From Apostichopus japonicus (Eukaryota > Echinodermata > Holothuroidea > Aspidochirotida > Stichopodidae): DNA of 64,000 bases. This document shows positions 40,953 to 53,456 of this stretch, piece by piece. The position numbers and the translations under genes are program-made. The stretch covers positions 14,285,501 through 14,349,500 of the forward strand of contig NC_092568.1 of assembly GCF_037975245.1 (NCBI RefSeq), read 5' to 3'. Every line of letters begins with the position of its first letter. The stretch's first letter is position 1. The notes under the pieces were generated by a model, which saw nothing but the letters and a program-made list of their open reading frames with translations, was not told the origin of the DNA and ran no database searches.

Positions 40953-42318
40953 TCAGGTATTTAAGAACAGAAAGACAATAGGTCAATACTACATTTAAAG
41001 ATTGTACATTTTACATTCTCAATGTAACAATACATTTACCGACGATTCTAAATGAACACAATAGATGTTTGAATGTCCCATGCGGTCAATTTTTCTCCAG
41101 GTTGGTTAGAAAAAAGGGTTAAAAGAAATATAAAATATTTCATGACATCTCGGATACTTAAGTTTTCAGGTCATGGTGATTGAGGGCGCTATTGAAGAAT
41201 AGAAAGATAATAGGTCAATACTACATTTAAAGATTGTAAATTTAACATTCTCACGGTAACAACACATTTACCGACGATTCTAAATGAACACAATAGATGT
41301 TTGAATGTCCCATGCGGTCAATTTTTCTCCAGGTTGGTTAGAAAAATAGTTTAAAAAAAAAAGATTTCATGACATCTCGGGTACTTTAAGTTTTCAGGTC
41401 ATGGTAATTGAGGGCGCTATTCAAGAATAGAAAGATAATAGGTCAATACTACATTTAAAGATTGTAAATTTAAAATTCTCACGGTAATATTACATATACC
41501 GACGATTCTAAATATACACAATATGTGTTTGAATGTCCAATGGGGTCAATTTTTACTCCAAGTTGGTAAGAAAAAATAGTTTTAAAAAATATAAAAAAGA
41601 TTTCATGACATCTCGGGTACTTTAGTTTTCAGGTCATGGTGATTGAGGGCGCTAATCAAGAATAGAAAGTCAATAGGTCAATACTACATGAACAGATTGT
41701 AAATTTAACATTCTCACGGTAATATTACATATACCGACGATTCTAAATATACACAATATGTGTTTGAATGTTCAATGGGGTCAATTTTTACTTCAAGTTG
41801 GTAAGAAAAAAAGTGTTAAAAGAAATTAAAAAGATTTCATGACATCTCGGGTACTTAAGTTTTCAGGTCATGGTGATTGAGGGCGCTCTTGAAGAAAAGA
41901 AAGATAATAGGTCAATACTACATTTAATGATTGTACATTTTACATTCTCAATGTAACAATACATTTACCGACGATTCTTAATGAACACAATAGATGTCCC
42001 AGTGCGGTAAATAGTCCTCCAGGTTGGTAAGAAAAATAGTTTTAAAAAAAATTTCAGGACATATCAGGTACCGACGATTCTTTATGAACACAATAGATGT
42101 TTGAATGTCCAATGCGGTCAATTTTCCTAAAAGTTGGTAAAGAAAAATATTGTTTAAAAAAAAAATTCAAGACATATCTTGTGCTTAAGGTTTCAGGTCA
42201 TGGTAATTAAGGGCGCTATTCAAGAATAGAAAGATAATAGGTCAATACTACATTAACAAATTGAACGTTTTACCGACGATTCTAAATGAACACTTATAGA
42301 TGTTTGAATGTCCCATGC
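40953..42318 (+). repeat. Truncated and fused units at the right end of family B
   Basis: Three shortened units: at about 40,958 roughly 20 bp are lost (TTTTCAGGTATTTAAG in place of TTTTCAGGTCATGG...CTATTTAAG); at about 42,070 TATCAGGTAC is joined straight to CCGACGATTC, removing well over half a unit; at about 42,272 GAACGTTTTACC is joined to GACGATTC. The last two share TACC or GTAC-type bases at the join. The following unit ends in family C. Confidence 0.85.
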
Positions 42319-45300
42319 GTCATTTTCTCCCACTTGACGGGTTGCACACTTTGCTGCCATGTCGACAAAACGACCAAATTTCCAGAAAGTTGACGTTTAG
42401 ACGAGATAAAGAATATCGTCCAATGCATAAATATCCTGCAAATTGTCGAGTTGCACATTTTTACGTGATCTCGACATAATGACCAAATTTCCAGAAAGTT
42501 GACGTTTTGACGAGACAACGAATCTCGTCCAATGCATTAATATCCTGCAAATTGACGAGTCGTACATTTTGACGTGATCTCGCCCAATGCATAAATTTCC
42601 TGCAAATTGACGAGTTGCACACTTTGACGATATATCGACAAAATCACCAAAATCCAAGAAATTTGACGAGACCAAGGGTATCGTCCAATGGGTCATTTTC
42701 TCCAAATTGACGAGTTGCACCCTTTGCTGACATCTCGACAAAACGACCAAATTTCTAGAAAGTTGACGTTTAGACGAAATAATAAAGAATATCTTGCAAT
42801 GCATAAATAACCTGCACATTGTCGAGTTGCATATTTTGACGTGATCTCGACATAATGACCAAATTTCCAGAAAGTTGACGTTTTGACGAGATAACGTATC
42901 TCGCCCAATGCATAAATTACCTACAAATTGACGAGTTGCACATTATGACGTGATCTCGCCGAATGCAATAAATTTCCTGCAAATTGACGAGTTGCACATT
43001 ATGACGTGATCCCGCCAAATGCGATAAACTTCCTGCAAATTCACGAGTTGCACACTTTGCTGCCATTTCGACCATCTCGTCAAAATTGGCGATAATTAAC
43101 GTTTTGACGAGATAACGTACCTCGTCCACTGCATCAGATATCTGCAAATTGATGAGTTGCACATTTTGACGTGATATCGCCTAATGCAATGAATTTCCTG
43201 CAAATTGACGAGTTGCACATTTTAAAGTGATCTCACCCAATGCAATAAATTTCCTGCAAATTGACGAGTTGCACACTTTGCTGTCATCTCGACCATCTCG
43301 TCAAAATTGACGATAATAAACGTTTTGACGAGATAACGTACCTCGTCCACTGCATCAATTATCTGCAAATTGACAAGTTGCACATTTTGACGTGATCTCG
43401 CCCAATGCATAAGTTTCCTGCCTATTGACGAGTCGCACATTTTGACGTGATCTCGCCCAATGCAAAAATTTCTTGCAAATTCACGAGTTGCACATTTTGA
43501 CGTGATCTCGCCTAATGCAATGAATTTCCTGCAAATTCACGAGTTGCACATTTAAAAGTGATCTGGCCCAATGCAATAAATTTCCTGCAAATTGACGAGT
43601 TGCACATTATGACGTGATCTCGCCGAATGCAATAAATTTCCTGCTAAATGACGAGTTGCACACTTTGACGCGATCTCGACATAATGACCAAAATTCCAGA
43701 TAATTGACGTTTTGACGAGATAACGAATCCCGCCTAATGCATAAATTTCATACAAATTGACGAGTTGCACATTTTGACGTGATCTCGCCCAATGCATAAA
43801 AATTTCATGCAAATTGACGAGTTGCACAATTATGACGTGATCCCGCCCAATGTGATAAACTTCCTGCAAATTCACGAGTTGCACACTTTGCTGCCATCTC
43901 GACCATCTCGTCAAAATTGAAGATATTTGACGTTTTCACGAGATAAAGTATCCCGTCCACTGAATCAATTATCTGCTAATTGACGAGCTGCACATTTTGA
44001 CTTGATCTCGCCCAATGCATAAATTTCCTGCAAATTGACGAGTTGCACATTAATGAAGTGATCTCGCCGAATGCAATAAATTTCCTGCGAAATGACGAGT
44101 TGCACACTTTGACGCGATCTCGACATAATGACCAAAATTCCAGATAATTGACGTTTTGACGAGATAACGAATCCCGCCTAATGCATCAATTTCATACAAA
44201 TTGACGAGTTGCACATTTTGACGTGATCTCGCCCAATGCATAAACTTCCTGCAAATTCACGGATTGCACATTTTGCTGCTATCTCGACCATCTCGTCAAA
44301 ATTGGCGATAAATAACGTTTTGACGAGATAACGTACCTCGTCCACTGCATCAATTATCTGCAAATTGACGAGTTGCACATTTTGACGTGCTCTCGCCTAA
44401 TGCAAAAATTTCCTGCAAATTGACGAGTTGCACATTTTGACGTGATCTCGCCTAATGCAATGAATTTCCTGCAAATTGACGAGTTGCACATTTTGACGTG
44501 ATCTCGCCTAATGTAATGAATTTTCTGCAAATTGACGAGTTGCACATTTTAAAGTGATCTCACCCAATGCAATAAATTTCCTGCAAATTGACGAGTCGCA
44601 CATTTTGACGTGATCTCGCCTAATGCAATGAATTTCCTGCAAATTCACGAGTTGCACATTTTAAAGTGATCTGGCCCAATGCAATAAATTTCCTGCAAAT
44701 TGACGAGTTGCACATTATGACGTGATCTCGCCTAATGCAATGAATTTCCTGCAAATTGACGAGTTGCACATTTTGACGTGATCTCGCCTAATGTAATGAA
44801 TTTTCTGCAAATTGACGAGTTGCACATTTTGACGTGATATCGCCTAATTCAATGAATTTCCTGCAAATTGACGAGTTGCACATTTTAAAGTGATCTCACC
44901 CAATGCAATAAATTTCCTGCAAATTGACGAGTCGCACATTTTGACGTGATCTCGCCTAATGCAATGAATTTCCTGCAAATTCACGAGTTGCACATTTTAA
45001 AGTGATCTGGCCCAATGCAATAAATTTCCTGCAAATTGACGAGTTGCACATTATGACGTGATCTCGCCGAATGCAATAAATTTCCTGCTAAATGACGAGT
45101 TGCACACTTTGACGCGATCTCGACATAATGACCAAAATTCCAGATAATTGACGTTTTGACGAGATAACGAATCCCGCCTAATGCATAAATTTCATACAAA
45201 TTGACGAGTTGCACATTTTGACGTGATCTCGCCCAATGCCTAAACTTCCTGCAAATTCACGAATTGCACATCATGACGTGATCCCGCCCAATGCGATAAA

Positions 45301-46250
45301 CTTCCTGCTCATTCACGAGTTGCACACTTTGCTGCCATCTCGACCATCTCGTCAAAATTGAAGATATTTGACGTTTTGACGAGATAACGTTATCCCGTCC
45401 ACTGCATCAATTATCTGCTAATTGACGAGTTGCACATTTTGACGTGATATCGCCCAATGCATAAAAATTTCCTGCATATTGACGAGTTGCACATTATGAC
45501 GTGATCCCGCCCAATGCGATAAACCCTGCTAATTCACGAGTTGCACACTTTGCTGCCATCTCAACCATCTCGTCAAAATTGAAGATATTTGACGTTTTGA
45601 CGAGATAACATATCCCGTCCACTGAATCAATTATCTGCTAAATGACGAGTTGCACATTTTGACTTGATCTCGCCCAATGCATAAAAATTTCATGCAAATT
45701 GACGAGTTGCACAATTATGACGTGATCCCGCCCAATGTGATAAACTTCCTGCAAATTCACGAGTTGCACACTTTGCTGCCATCTCGACCATCTCGTCAAA
45801 ATTGAAGATATTTGACGTTTTCACGAGATAAAGTATCCCGTCCACTGAATCAATTATCTGCTAATTGACGAGCTGCACATTTTGACTTGATCTCGCCCAA
45901 TGCATAAATTTCCTGCAAATTGACGAGTTGCACATTAATGAAGTGATCTCGCCGAATGCAATAAATTTCCTGCGAAATGACGAGTTGCACACTTTGACGC
46001 GATCTCGACATAATGACCAAAATTCCAGATAATTGACGTTTTGACGAGATAACGAATCCCGCCTAATGCATCAATTTCATACATTTACATTTTGCTGCTA
46101 TCTCGACCATCTCGTCAAAATTGACGATAAGTAACATTTTGACGAGATAAAGTACCTCGTCCACTGCATCAATTATCTGCAAATTGACGAGTTGCACATT
46201 TTGACTGCAAATTAACGTGTTGCAACACCTTGCTGCCATCTCGTCATTAC
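42319..46250 (-). repeat. Satellite family C, minus-oriented part (diverged)
   Basis: Tandem 55-57-bp units on the minus strand. On the plus strand each reads GCAAATTGACGAGTTGCAC, ATTTTGACGTGATCTCGCC, then CAATGCATAAATTTCCT. They are interspersed with long units of about 110 bp that add CTTTGCTGCCATCTCGACC, CATCTCGTCAAAATTG, ACGTTTTGACGAGATAACG and CGTCCACTGCATC. Units differ from each other at many sites, and only shorter segments are re-used: about 43,796-44,195 equals 45,681-46,080 (offset 1,885 bp), and about 43,540-43,770 matches about 44,985-45,215 (offset 1,444 bp). The 57-bp AACATGTTGCAAC variant typical of the plus part is absent. Minus-strand open frames (up to about 140 codons) follow the repeat and look non-genic. 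Confidence 0.94.
42887..42903. repeat. Short inverted repeat inside family C long unit
   Basis: CGAGATAACGTATCTCG: perfect 7-bp arms (CGAGATA/TATCTCG) around a 3-base centre. It recurs as CGAGATACGTTATCTCG at 61,713-61,729. In the homogenised plus part it is CGAGATACGTCATCTCG, where the arms shrink to 6 bp around a 5-base centre. Confidence 0.85.
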
Positions 46251-46302
46251 GTCGGTTATCTTCAATTTTGACGAGATGGTCGGAGATGGAGATAGCAGCA
46301 AA
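46091..46302. repeat. Inverted repeat at the family C strand switch
   Basis: The left arm at 46,091-46,130 (TTTGCTGCTATCTCGACC...GACGATAA) pairs with the right arm at 46,256-46,302 (TTATCTTCAATTTTGACG...GATAGCAGCAAA). Of the 40 left-arm bases 39 match; the right arm holds one mismatch and 7 extra bases (a repeated GAGATGG). The spacer, 46,131-46,255, is about 125 bp and contains minus-oriented sequence up to about 46,250. All units left of this point are minus-oriented and all to its right are plus-oriented. Confidence 0.88.
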
Positions 46303-46534
46303 GTGTGCACATCGTGAATTTGCAGGAAATTTATCGCATTGGGCGAGATCACGTCATAATGTGCAACTCGTCAATTTGCAGATAATTGATGCAGTGGACG
46401 AGTTACGTTATCTCGTTCAATTTCGCTATCACGTGAAAGTGTGCAACTCTTTAATTTTAAGGAATCTTATGCATTGGGGAGAGATCACGTCAAAATTTGC
46501 AACTCGTCAATTTGCCGTGAATTTATATATTGAG

Positions 46535-47896
46535 CAGGATCACGTCAAAATGTGCAACTAGTCAATTTACAGGAAATTTATTGCATTGGGCGAAATCACG
46601 TCAAAAAGTGCAACTCATCAATTGACAGGAAATTTATTGCATTGGGCGAAATCACGTCAAAATGTGCGACTCGTCAATTTGTCGGAAATTTATGCATTGG
46701 GCGAGATACTTTATCTCGTCAAAACGCCATTTATCTTCAACTTTGGTCATTTTGTCGAGATGGCAGCAAAATGTGCACCTCGTCAATTTGCAGGAAATTT
46801 ATCGCATTCGGCGAGATCTCGTCATCATGTGCAAGTCGTCAATTTGCAGAAAATTGATGCATTGGACGATATCCGTTATCTCGTTCAATTTCGCTATCAC
46901 GTGAAAGTGTGCAACTCTTTAATTGTAAGGAATCTTATGCATTGGGGAGAGATCACGTCAAAATTTGCAACTCGTCAATTTGCCGTGAATTTATGTATTG
47001 AGCAGGATCACGTCAAAATGTGCAACTAGTCAACTTGCAGGAAATTTATTGCATTGGGCGAAATCACGTCAAAATGTGCAACTCGTCAATTTGCAGGAAA
47101 TTTATCGCATTGGGCGAGATCACGTCAAAATGTGCAACTCGTCAATTTGCAGGAAATTTATCGCATTGGGCGAGATCACGTCAACATGTTGCAACTCGTC
47201 AATTTGCGGGGAATTTCTTGCATTAGGCGAAATCACGTCAAAATGTGCAACTAGTCAATTTACAGGAAATTTATTGCATTGGGCGAAATCACGTCAAAAA
47301 GTGCAACTCATCAATTGACAGGAAATTTATTGCATTGGGCGAAATCACGTCAAAATGTGCGACTCGTCAATTTGTCGGAAATTTATGCATTGGGCGAGAT
47401 ACTTTATCTCGTCAAAACGCCATTTATCTTCAACTTTGGTCATTTTGTCGAGATGGCAGCAAAATGTGCACCTCGTCAATTTGCAGGAAATTTATCGCAT
47501 TCGGCGAGATCACGTCATCATGTGCAAGTCGTCAATTTGCAGAAAATTGATGCATTGGACGATATCCGTTATCTCGTTCAATTTCGCTATCACGTGAAAG
47601 TGTGCAACTCTTTAATTGTAAGGAATCTTATGCATTGGGGAGAGATCACGTCAAAATTTGCAACTCGTCAATTTGCCGTGAATTTATGTATTGAGCAGGA
47701 TCACGTCAAAATGTGCAACTAGTCAACTTGCAGGAAATTTATTGCATTGGGCGAAATCACGTCAAAATGTGCAACTCGTCAATTTGCAGGAAATTTATCG
47801 CATTCGGCGAGATCACGTCAAAATGTGCAACTCGTCAATTTGCAGGAAATTTATCGCATTGGGCGAGATCACGTCAACATGTTGCAACTCGTCAAT
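46535..47896 (+). repeat. Family C 693-bp higher-order repeat, two copies
   Basis: About 46,535-47,203 matches 47,228-47,896 at an offset of 693 bp. Shared rare variants are AACTAGTC, AACTCATCAATTGACAGG, ACTTTATCTCGTC and the diverged unit TTTCGCTATCACGTGAAAG. Few differences are visible (GAGATCTCGTC at 46,816 against GAGATCACGTC at 47,509). An older form of the TTTCGCTATCACGTGAAAG unit also lies at about 46,420. Confidence 0.88.
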
Positions 47897-48062
47897 TTGC
47901 AGGAAATTTATCGCATTGGGCGAGATCACGTCAACATGTTGCAACTCGTCAATTTGCGGGGAATTTCTTGCATTGGGCGAGATCACGTCAAAATGTGCAA
48001 CTCGTCAATTTGCAGGAAATTTACCGCATTGGGCGAGATCACGTCAACATGTTGCAACTCGT

Positions 48063-50759
48063 CAATTTGCAGGAAATTTATCGCATTGGGCGAGATCACG
48101 TCAACATGTTGCAACTCGTCAATTCGCGGGGAATTTCTGGCATTGGGCGAGATCACGACAAAATGTTGCAACTCGTCAATTTGCAGGAAATTTATGCATT
48201 GGGCGAGATCACGTCAACATGTTGCAACTCGTCAATTTGCAGGAAATTTATCGCATTCGGCGAGATCACGTCAACATGTTGCAACTCGTCAATTTGCGGG
48301 GAATTTCTTGCATTGGGCGAGATCACGTCAAAATGTGCAACTCGTAAATTTGCAGGAAATTTATCGCATTGGGCGAGATCACGTCAAAATGTGCAACTCG
48401 TCAATTTGCAGGAAATTTATCGCATTCGGCGAGATCAACGTCAACATGTTGCAACTCGTCAATTTGCAGGGAATTTCTTGCATTAGGCGAAATCACGTCA
48501 AAATGTGCAACTCGTCAATTTGTAGGAAATTTATGCATTGGGCGAGATACGTCATCTCGTCAAAACGCCAATTATCTTCAATTTTGGTCATTTTGTTGAG
48601 ATGGCAGCAAAATGTGCAACTCGTCAATTTGCAGGAAATTTATCGCATTGGGCGAGATCACGTCAACATGTTGCAACTCGTCAATTTGCAGGAAATTTAT
48701 CGCATTGGGCGAGATCACGTCAACATGTTGCAACTCGTCAATTTGCAGGAAATTTATCGCATTGGGCGAGATCACGTCAACATGTTGCAACTCGTCAATT
48801 TGCGGGGAATTTCTTGCATTGGGCGAGATCACGTCAACATGTGCAACCTGTAAATTTGCAGGAAATTTATCGCATTGGGCGAGATCACGTCAAAATGTGC
48901 AACTCGTCAATTTGCAGGAAATTTATCGCATTCGGCGAGATCACGTCAACATGTTGCAACTCGTCAATTTGCGGGGAATTTCTTGCATTAGGCGAAATCA
49001 CGTCAAAATGTGCAACTCGTCAATTTGTAGGAAATTTATGCATTGGGCGAGATACGTCATCTCGTCAAAACGCCAATTATCTTCAATTTTGGTCATTTTG
49101 TTGAGATGGCAGCAAAATGTGCAACTCGTCAATTTGCAGGAAATTTATCGCATTGGGCGAGATCACGTCAACATGTTGCAACTCGTCAATTTGCGGGGAA
49201 TTTCTTGCATTGGGCGAGATCACGACAAAATGTTGCAACTCGTCAATTCGCAGGAAATTTTTCGCATTGGGCGAGATCACGTCAACATGTTGCAACTCGT
49301 CAATTTGCAGGAAGTTTATCGCATTCGGCGAGATCACGTCAAAATGTGCAACTCGTAAATTTGCAGGAAATTTATCGCATTGGGCGAGATCACGTCAAAA
49401 TGTGCAACTCGTCAATTTGCAGGAAATTTATCGCATTCGGCGAGATCAACGTCAACATGTTGCAACTCGTCAATTTGCAGGGAATTTCTTGCATTAGGCG
49501 AAATCACGTCAAAATGTGCAACTCGTCAATTTGTAGGAAATTTATGCATTGGGCGAGATACGTCATCTCGTCAAAACGCCAATTATCTTCAATTTTGGTC
49601 ATATTGTTGAGATGGCAGCAAAATGTGCAACTCGTCAATTTGCAGGAAATTTATCGCATTGGGCGAGATCACGTCAACATGTTGCAACTCGTCAATTTGC
49701 AGGAAATTTATCGCATTGGGCGAGATCACGTCAACATGTTGCAACTCGTCAATTTGCAGGAAATTTATCGCATTCGGCGAGATCACGTCAACATGTTGCA
49801 ACTCGTCAATTTGCGGGGAATTTCTTGCATTGGGCGAGATCACGTCAACATGTGCAACCTGTAAATTTGCAGGAAATTTATCGCATTGGGCGAGATCACG
49901 TCAAAATGTGCAACTCGTCAATTTGCAGGAAATTTATCGCATTCGGCGAGATCACGTCAACATGTTGCAACTCGTCAATTTGCGGGGAATTTCTTGCATT
50001 GGGCGAGATCACGTCAAAATGTGCAACTCGTAAATTTGCAGGAAATTTCTTGCATTAGGCGAAATCACGTCAAAATGTGCAACTCGTCAATTTGTAGGAA
50101 ATTTATGCATTGGGCGAGATACGTCATCTCGTCAAAACGCCAATTATCTTCAATTTTGGTCATTTTGTTGAGATGGCAGCAAAATGTGCAACTCGTCAAT
50201 TTGCAGGAAATTTATGCATTGGGCGAGATACGTCATCTCGTCAAAACGCCAATTATCTTCAATTTTGGTCATTTTGTTGAGATGGCAGCAAAATGTGCAA
50301 CTCGTCAATTTGCAGGAAATTTATCGCATTGGGCGAGATCACGTCAACATGTTGCAACTCGTCAATTTGCGGGGAATTTCTTGCATTGGGCGAGATCACG
50401 TCAACATGTTGCAACTCGTCAATTTGCAGGAAATTTATCGCATTGGGCGAGATCACGTCAACATGTTGCAACTCGTCAATTTGCGGGGAATTTCTTGCAT
50501 TGGGCGAGATCGCGACAAAATGTTGCAACTCGTCAATTTGCAGGAAATTTATCGCATTGGGCGAGATCACGTCAACATGTTGCAACTCGTCAATTTGCAG
50601 GAAATTTATCGCATTCGGCGAGATCACGTCAACATGTTGCAACTCGTCAATTTGCGGGGAATTTCTTGCATTGGGCGAGATCACGTCAAAATGTGCAACT
50701 CGTCAATTTGCAGGAAATTTCTTGCATTCGGCTAGATCACGTCAAAATGTGCAACTCGT
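48063..50759 (+). repeat. Family C 2,697-bp higher-order repeat, copy 1
   Basis: Starts at the unit that carries TCAATTCGCGGGG followed by TTTCTGGCATTGGG. The same order of short, long and GATCAACGTC-insertion units recurs exactly 2,697 bp later. Inside the block there are sub-periods of about 505 and 1,011 bp, set by the spacing of the long units (for example at 48,531, 49,036 and 49,542). Confidence 0.9.
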
Positions 50760-53456
50760 CAATTTGCAGGAAATTTATCGCATTGGGCGAGATCACGTCA
50801 ACATGTTGCAACTCGTCAATTCGCGGGGAATTTCTGGCATTGGGCGAGATCACGACAAAATGTTGCAACTCGTCAATTTGCAGGAAATTTATGCATTGGG
50901 CGAGATCACGTCAACATGTTGCAACTCGTCAATTTGCAGGAAATTTATCGCATTCGGCGAGATCACGTCAACATGTTGCAACTCGTCAATTTGCGGGGAA
51001 TTTCTTGCATTGGGCGAGATCACGTCAAAATGTGCAACTCGTAAATTTGCAGGAAATTTATCGCATTGGGCGAGATCACGTCAAAATGTGCAACTCGTCA
51101 ATTTGCAGGAAATTTATCGCATTCGGCGAGATCAACGTCAACATGTTGCAACTCGTCAATTTGCAGGGAATTTCTTGCATTAGGCGAAATCACGTCAAAA
51201 TGTGCAACTCGTCAATTTGTAGGAAATTTATGCATTGGGCGAGATACGTCATCTCGTCAAAACGCCAATTATCTTCAATTTTGGTCATTTTGTTGAGATG
51301 GCAGCAAAATGTGCAACTCGTCAATTTGCAGGAAATTTATCGCATTGGGCGAGATCACGTCAACATGTTGCAACTCGTCAATTTGCAGGAAATTTATCGC
51401 ATTGGGCGAGATCACGTCAACATGTTGCAACTCGTCAATTTGCAGGAAATTTATCGCATTGGGCGAGATCACGTCAACATGTTGCAACTCGTCAATTTGC
51501 GGGGAATTTCTTGCATTGGGCGAGATCACGTCAACATGTGCAACCTGTAAATTTGCAGGAAATTTATCGCATTGGGCGAGATCACGTCAAAATGTGCAAC
51601 TCGTCAATTTGCAGGAAATTTATCGCATTCGGCGAGATCACGTCAACATGTTGCAACTCGTCAATTTGCGGGGAATTTCTTGCATTAGGCGAAATCACGT
51701 CAAAATGTGCAACTCGTCAATTTGTAGGAAATTTATGCATTGGGCGAGATACGTCATCTCGTCAAAACGCCAATTATCTTCAATTTTGGTCATTTTGTTG
51801 AGATGGCAGCAAAATGTGCAACTCGTCAATTTGCAGGAAATTTATCGCATTGGGCGAGATCACGTCAACATGTTGCAACTCGTCAATTTGCGGGGAATTT
51901 CTTGCATTGGGCGAGATCACGACAAAATGTTGCAACTCGTCAATTCGCAGGAAATTTTTCGCATTGGGCGAGATCACGTCAACATGTTGCAACTCGTCAA
52001 TTTGCAGGAAGTTTATCGCATTCGGCGAGATCACGTCAAAATGTGCAACTCGTAAATTTGCAGGAAATTTATCGCATTGGGCGAGATCACGTCAAAATGT
52101 GCAACTCGTCAATTTGCAGGAAATTTATCGCATTCGGCGAGATCAACGTCAACATGTTGCAACTCGTCAATTTGCAGGGAATTTCTTGCATTAGGCGAAA
52201 TCACGTCAAAATGTGCAACTCGTCAATTTGTAGGAAATTTATGCATTGGGCGAGATACGTCATCTCGTCAAAACGCCAATTATCTTCAATTTTGGTCATA
52301 TTGTTGAGATGGCAGCAAAATGTGCAACTCGTAAATTTGCAGGAAATTTATCGCATTGGGCGAGATCACGTCAACATGTTGCAACTCGTCAATTTGCAGG
52401 AAATTTATCGCATTGGGCGAGATCACGTCAACATGTTGCAACTCGTCAATTTGCAGGAAATTTATCGCATTCGGCGAGATCACGTCAACATGTTGCAACT
52501 CGTCAATTTGCGGGGAATTTCTTGCATTGGGCGAGATCACGTCAACATGTGCAACCTGTAAATTTGCAGGAAATTTATCGCATTGGGCGAGATCACGTCA
52601 AAATGTGCAACTCGTCAATTTGCAGGAAATTTATCGCATTCGGCGAGATCACGTCAACATGTTGCAACTCGTCAATTTGCGGGGAATTTCTTGCATTGGG
52701 CGAGATCACGTCAAAATGTGCAACTCGTAAATTTGCAGGAAATTTCTTGCATTAGGCGAAATCACGTCAAAATGTGCAACTCGTCAATTTGTAGGAAATT
52801 TATGCATTGGGCGAGATACGTCATCTCGTCAAAACGCCAATTATCTTCAATTTTGGTCATTTTGTTGAGATGGCAGCAAAATGTGCAACTCGTCAATTTG
52901 CAGGAAATTTATGCATTGGGCGAGATACGTCATCTCGTCAAAACGCCAATTATCTTCAATTTTGGTCATTTTGTTGAGATGGCAGCAAAATGTGCAACTC
53001 GTCAATTTGCAGGAAATTTATCGCATTGGGCGAGATCACGTCAACATGTTGCAACTCGTCAATTTGCGGGGAATTTCTTGCATTGGGCGAGATCACGTCA
53101 ACATGTTGCAACTCGTCAATTTGCAGGAAATTTATCGCATTGGGCGAGATCACGTCAACATGTTGCAACTCGTCAATTTGCGGGGAATTTCTTGCATTGG
53201 GCGAGATCGCGACAAAATGTTGCAACTCGTCAATTTGCAGGAAATTTATCGCATTGGGCGAGATCACGTCAACATGTTGCAACTCGTCAATTTGCAGGAA
53301 ATTTATCGCATTCGGCGAGATCACGTCAACATGTTGCAACTCGTCAATTTGCGGGGAATTTCTTGCATTGGGCGAGATCACGTCAAAATGTGCAACTCGT
53401 CAATTTGCAGGAAATTTCTTGCATTCGGCTAGATCACGTCAAAATGTGCAACTCGT
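50760..53456 (+). repeat. Family C 2,697-bp higher-order repeat, copy 2
   Basis: Tandem copy of 48,063-50,759 with very few differences by eye, for example TCGTAAATTTGC at 52,329 where copy 1 has TCGTCAATTTGC. It keeps both adjacent long units (near 52,800 and 52,912). Confidence 0.92.

Larger units (their letters stand above)
33905..42318 (+). repeat. Satellite family B: AT-rich ~215-235-bp tandem array
   Basis: About 37 head-to-tail units. Unit starts taken at GTACATTTTACATTCTC or its variants occur at 33,905, 34,122, 34,346, 34,574 and so on, giving spacings of 217-235 bp. Each unit holds, in order: ACATTCTCAAGGTAACAAT, ACCGACGATTCT, GAACACAATAGATG, GTCCCATGCGGTCA, CTCCAGGTTGGT, an A-rich run, TTCATGACATCTCGGG, TTTTCAGGTCATGG, GAGGGCGCTATT, and AGGTCAATACTACATTAAC. 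Two main subtypes differ at GATGTTTGAATGTCCCATGC against GATGTCCCAGTGC. GC is roughly one third. There are no long open frames and I see no tRNA-like A/B box, so a SINE origin is not supported despite the A-run. Confidence 0.96.

Noticed and set aside
33905-42318. SINE or tRNA-derived element because of the A-run in each B unit
   Set aside because: The A-run is internal, no A/B-box-like promoter motif is recognisable, and the units are strictly tandem with no target-site duplications.
33905-42318. Common origin of families A and B (both hold ACCGA...ATTC...AATG)
   Set aside because: The resemblance is a dozen loosely spaced bases and no longer alignment can be made by eye; it is within what chance would give.
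42294-46378. Minus-strand open frames of 62-140 codons in the diverged part of family C
   Set aside because: They repeat the same short peptide period, overlap one another in different frames and carry no recognisable domain.
49886-51550. Open frames of 554-569 codons in family C on the plus strand and up to 171 codons on the minus strand
   Set aside because: They follow the 57-bp (19-codon) unit, overlap in several frames and on both strands, and break at every 56-bp unit.
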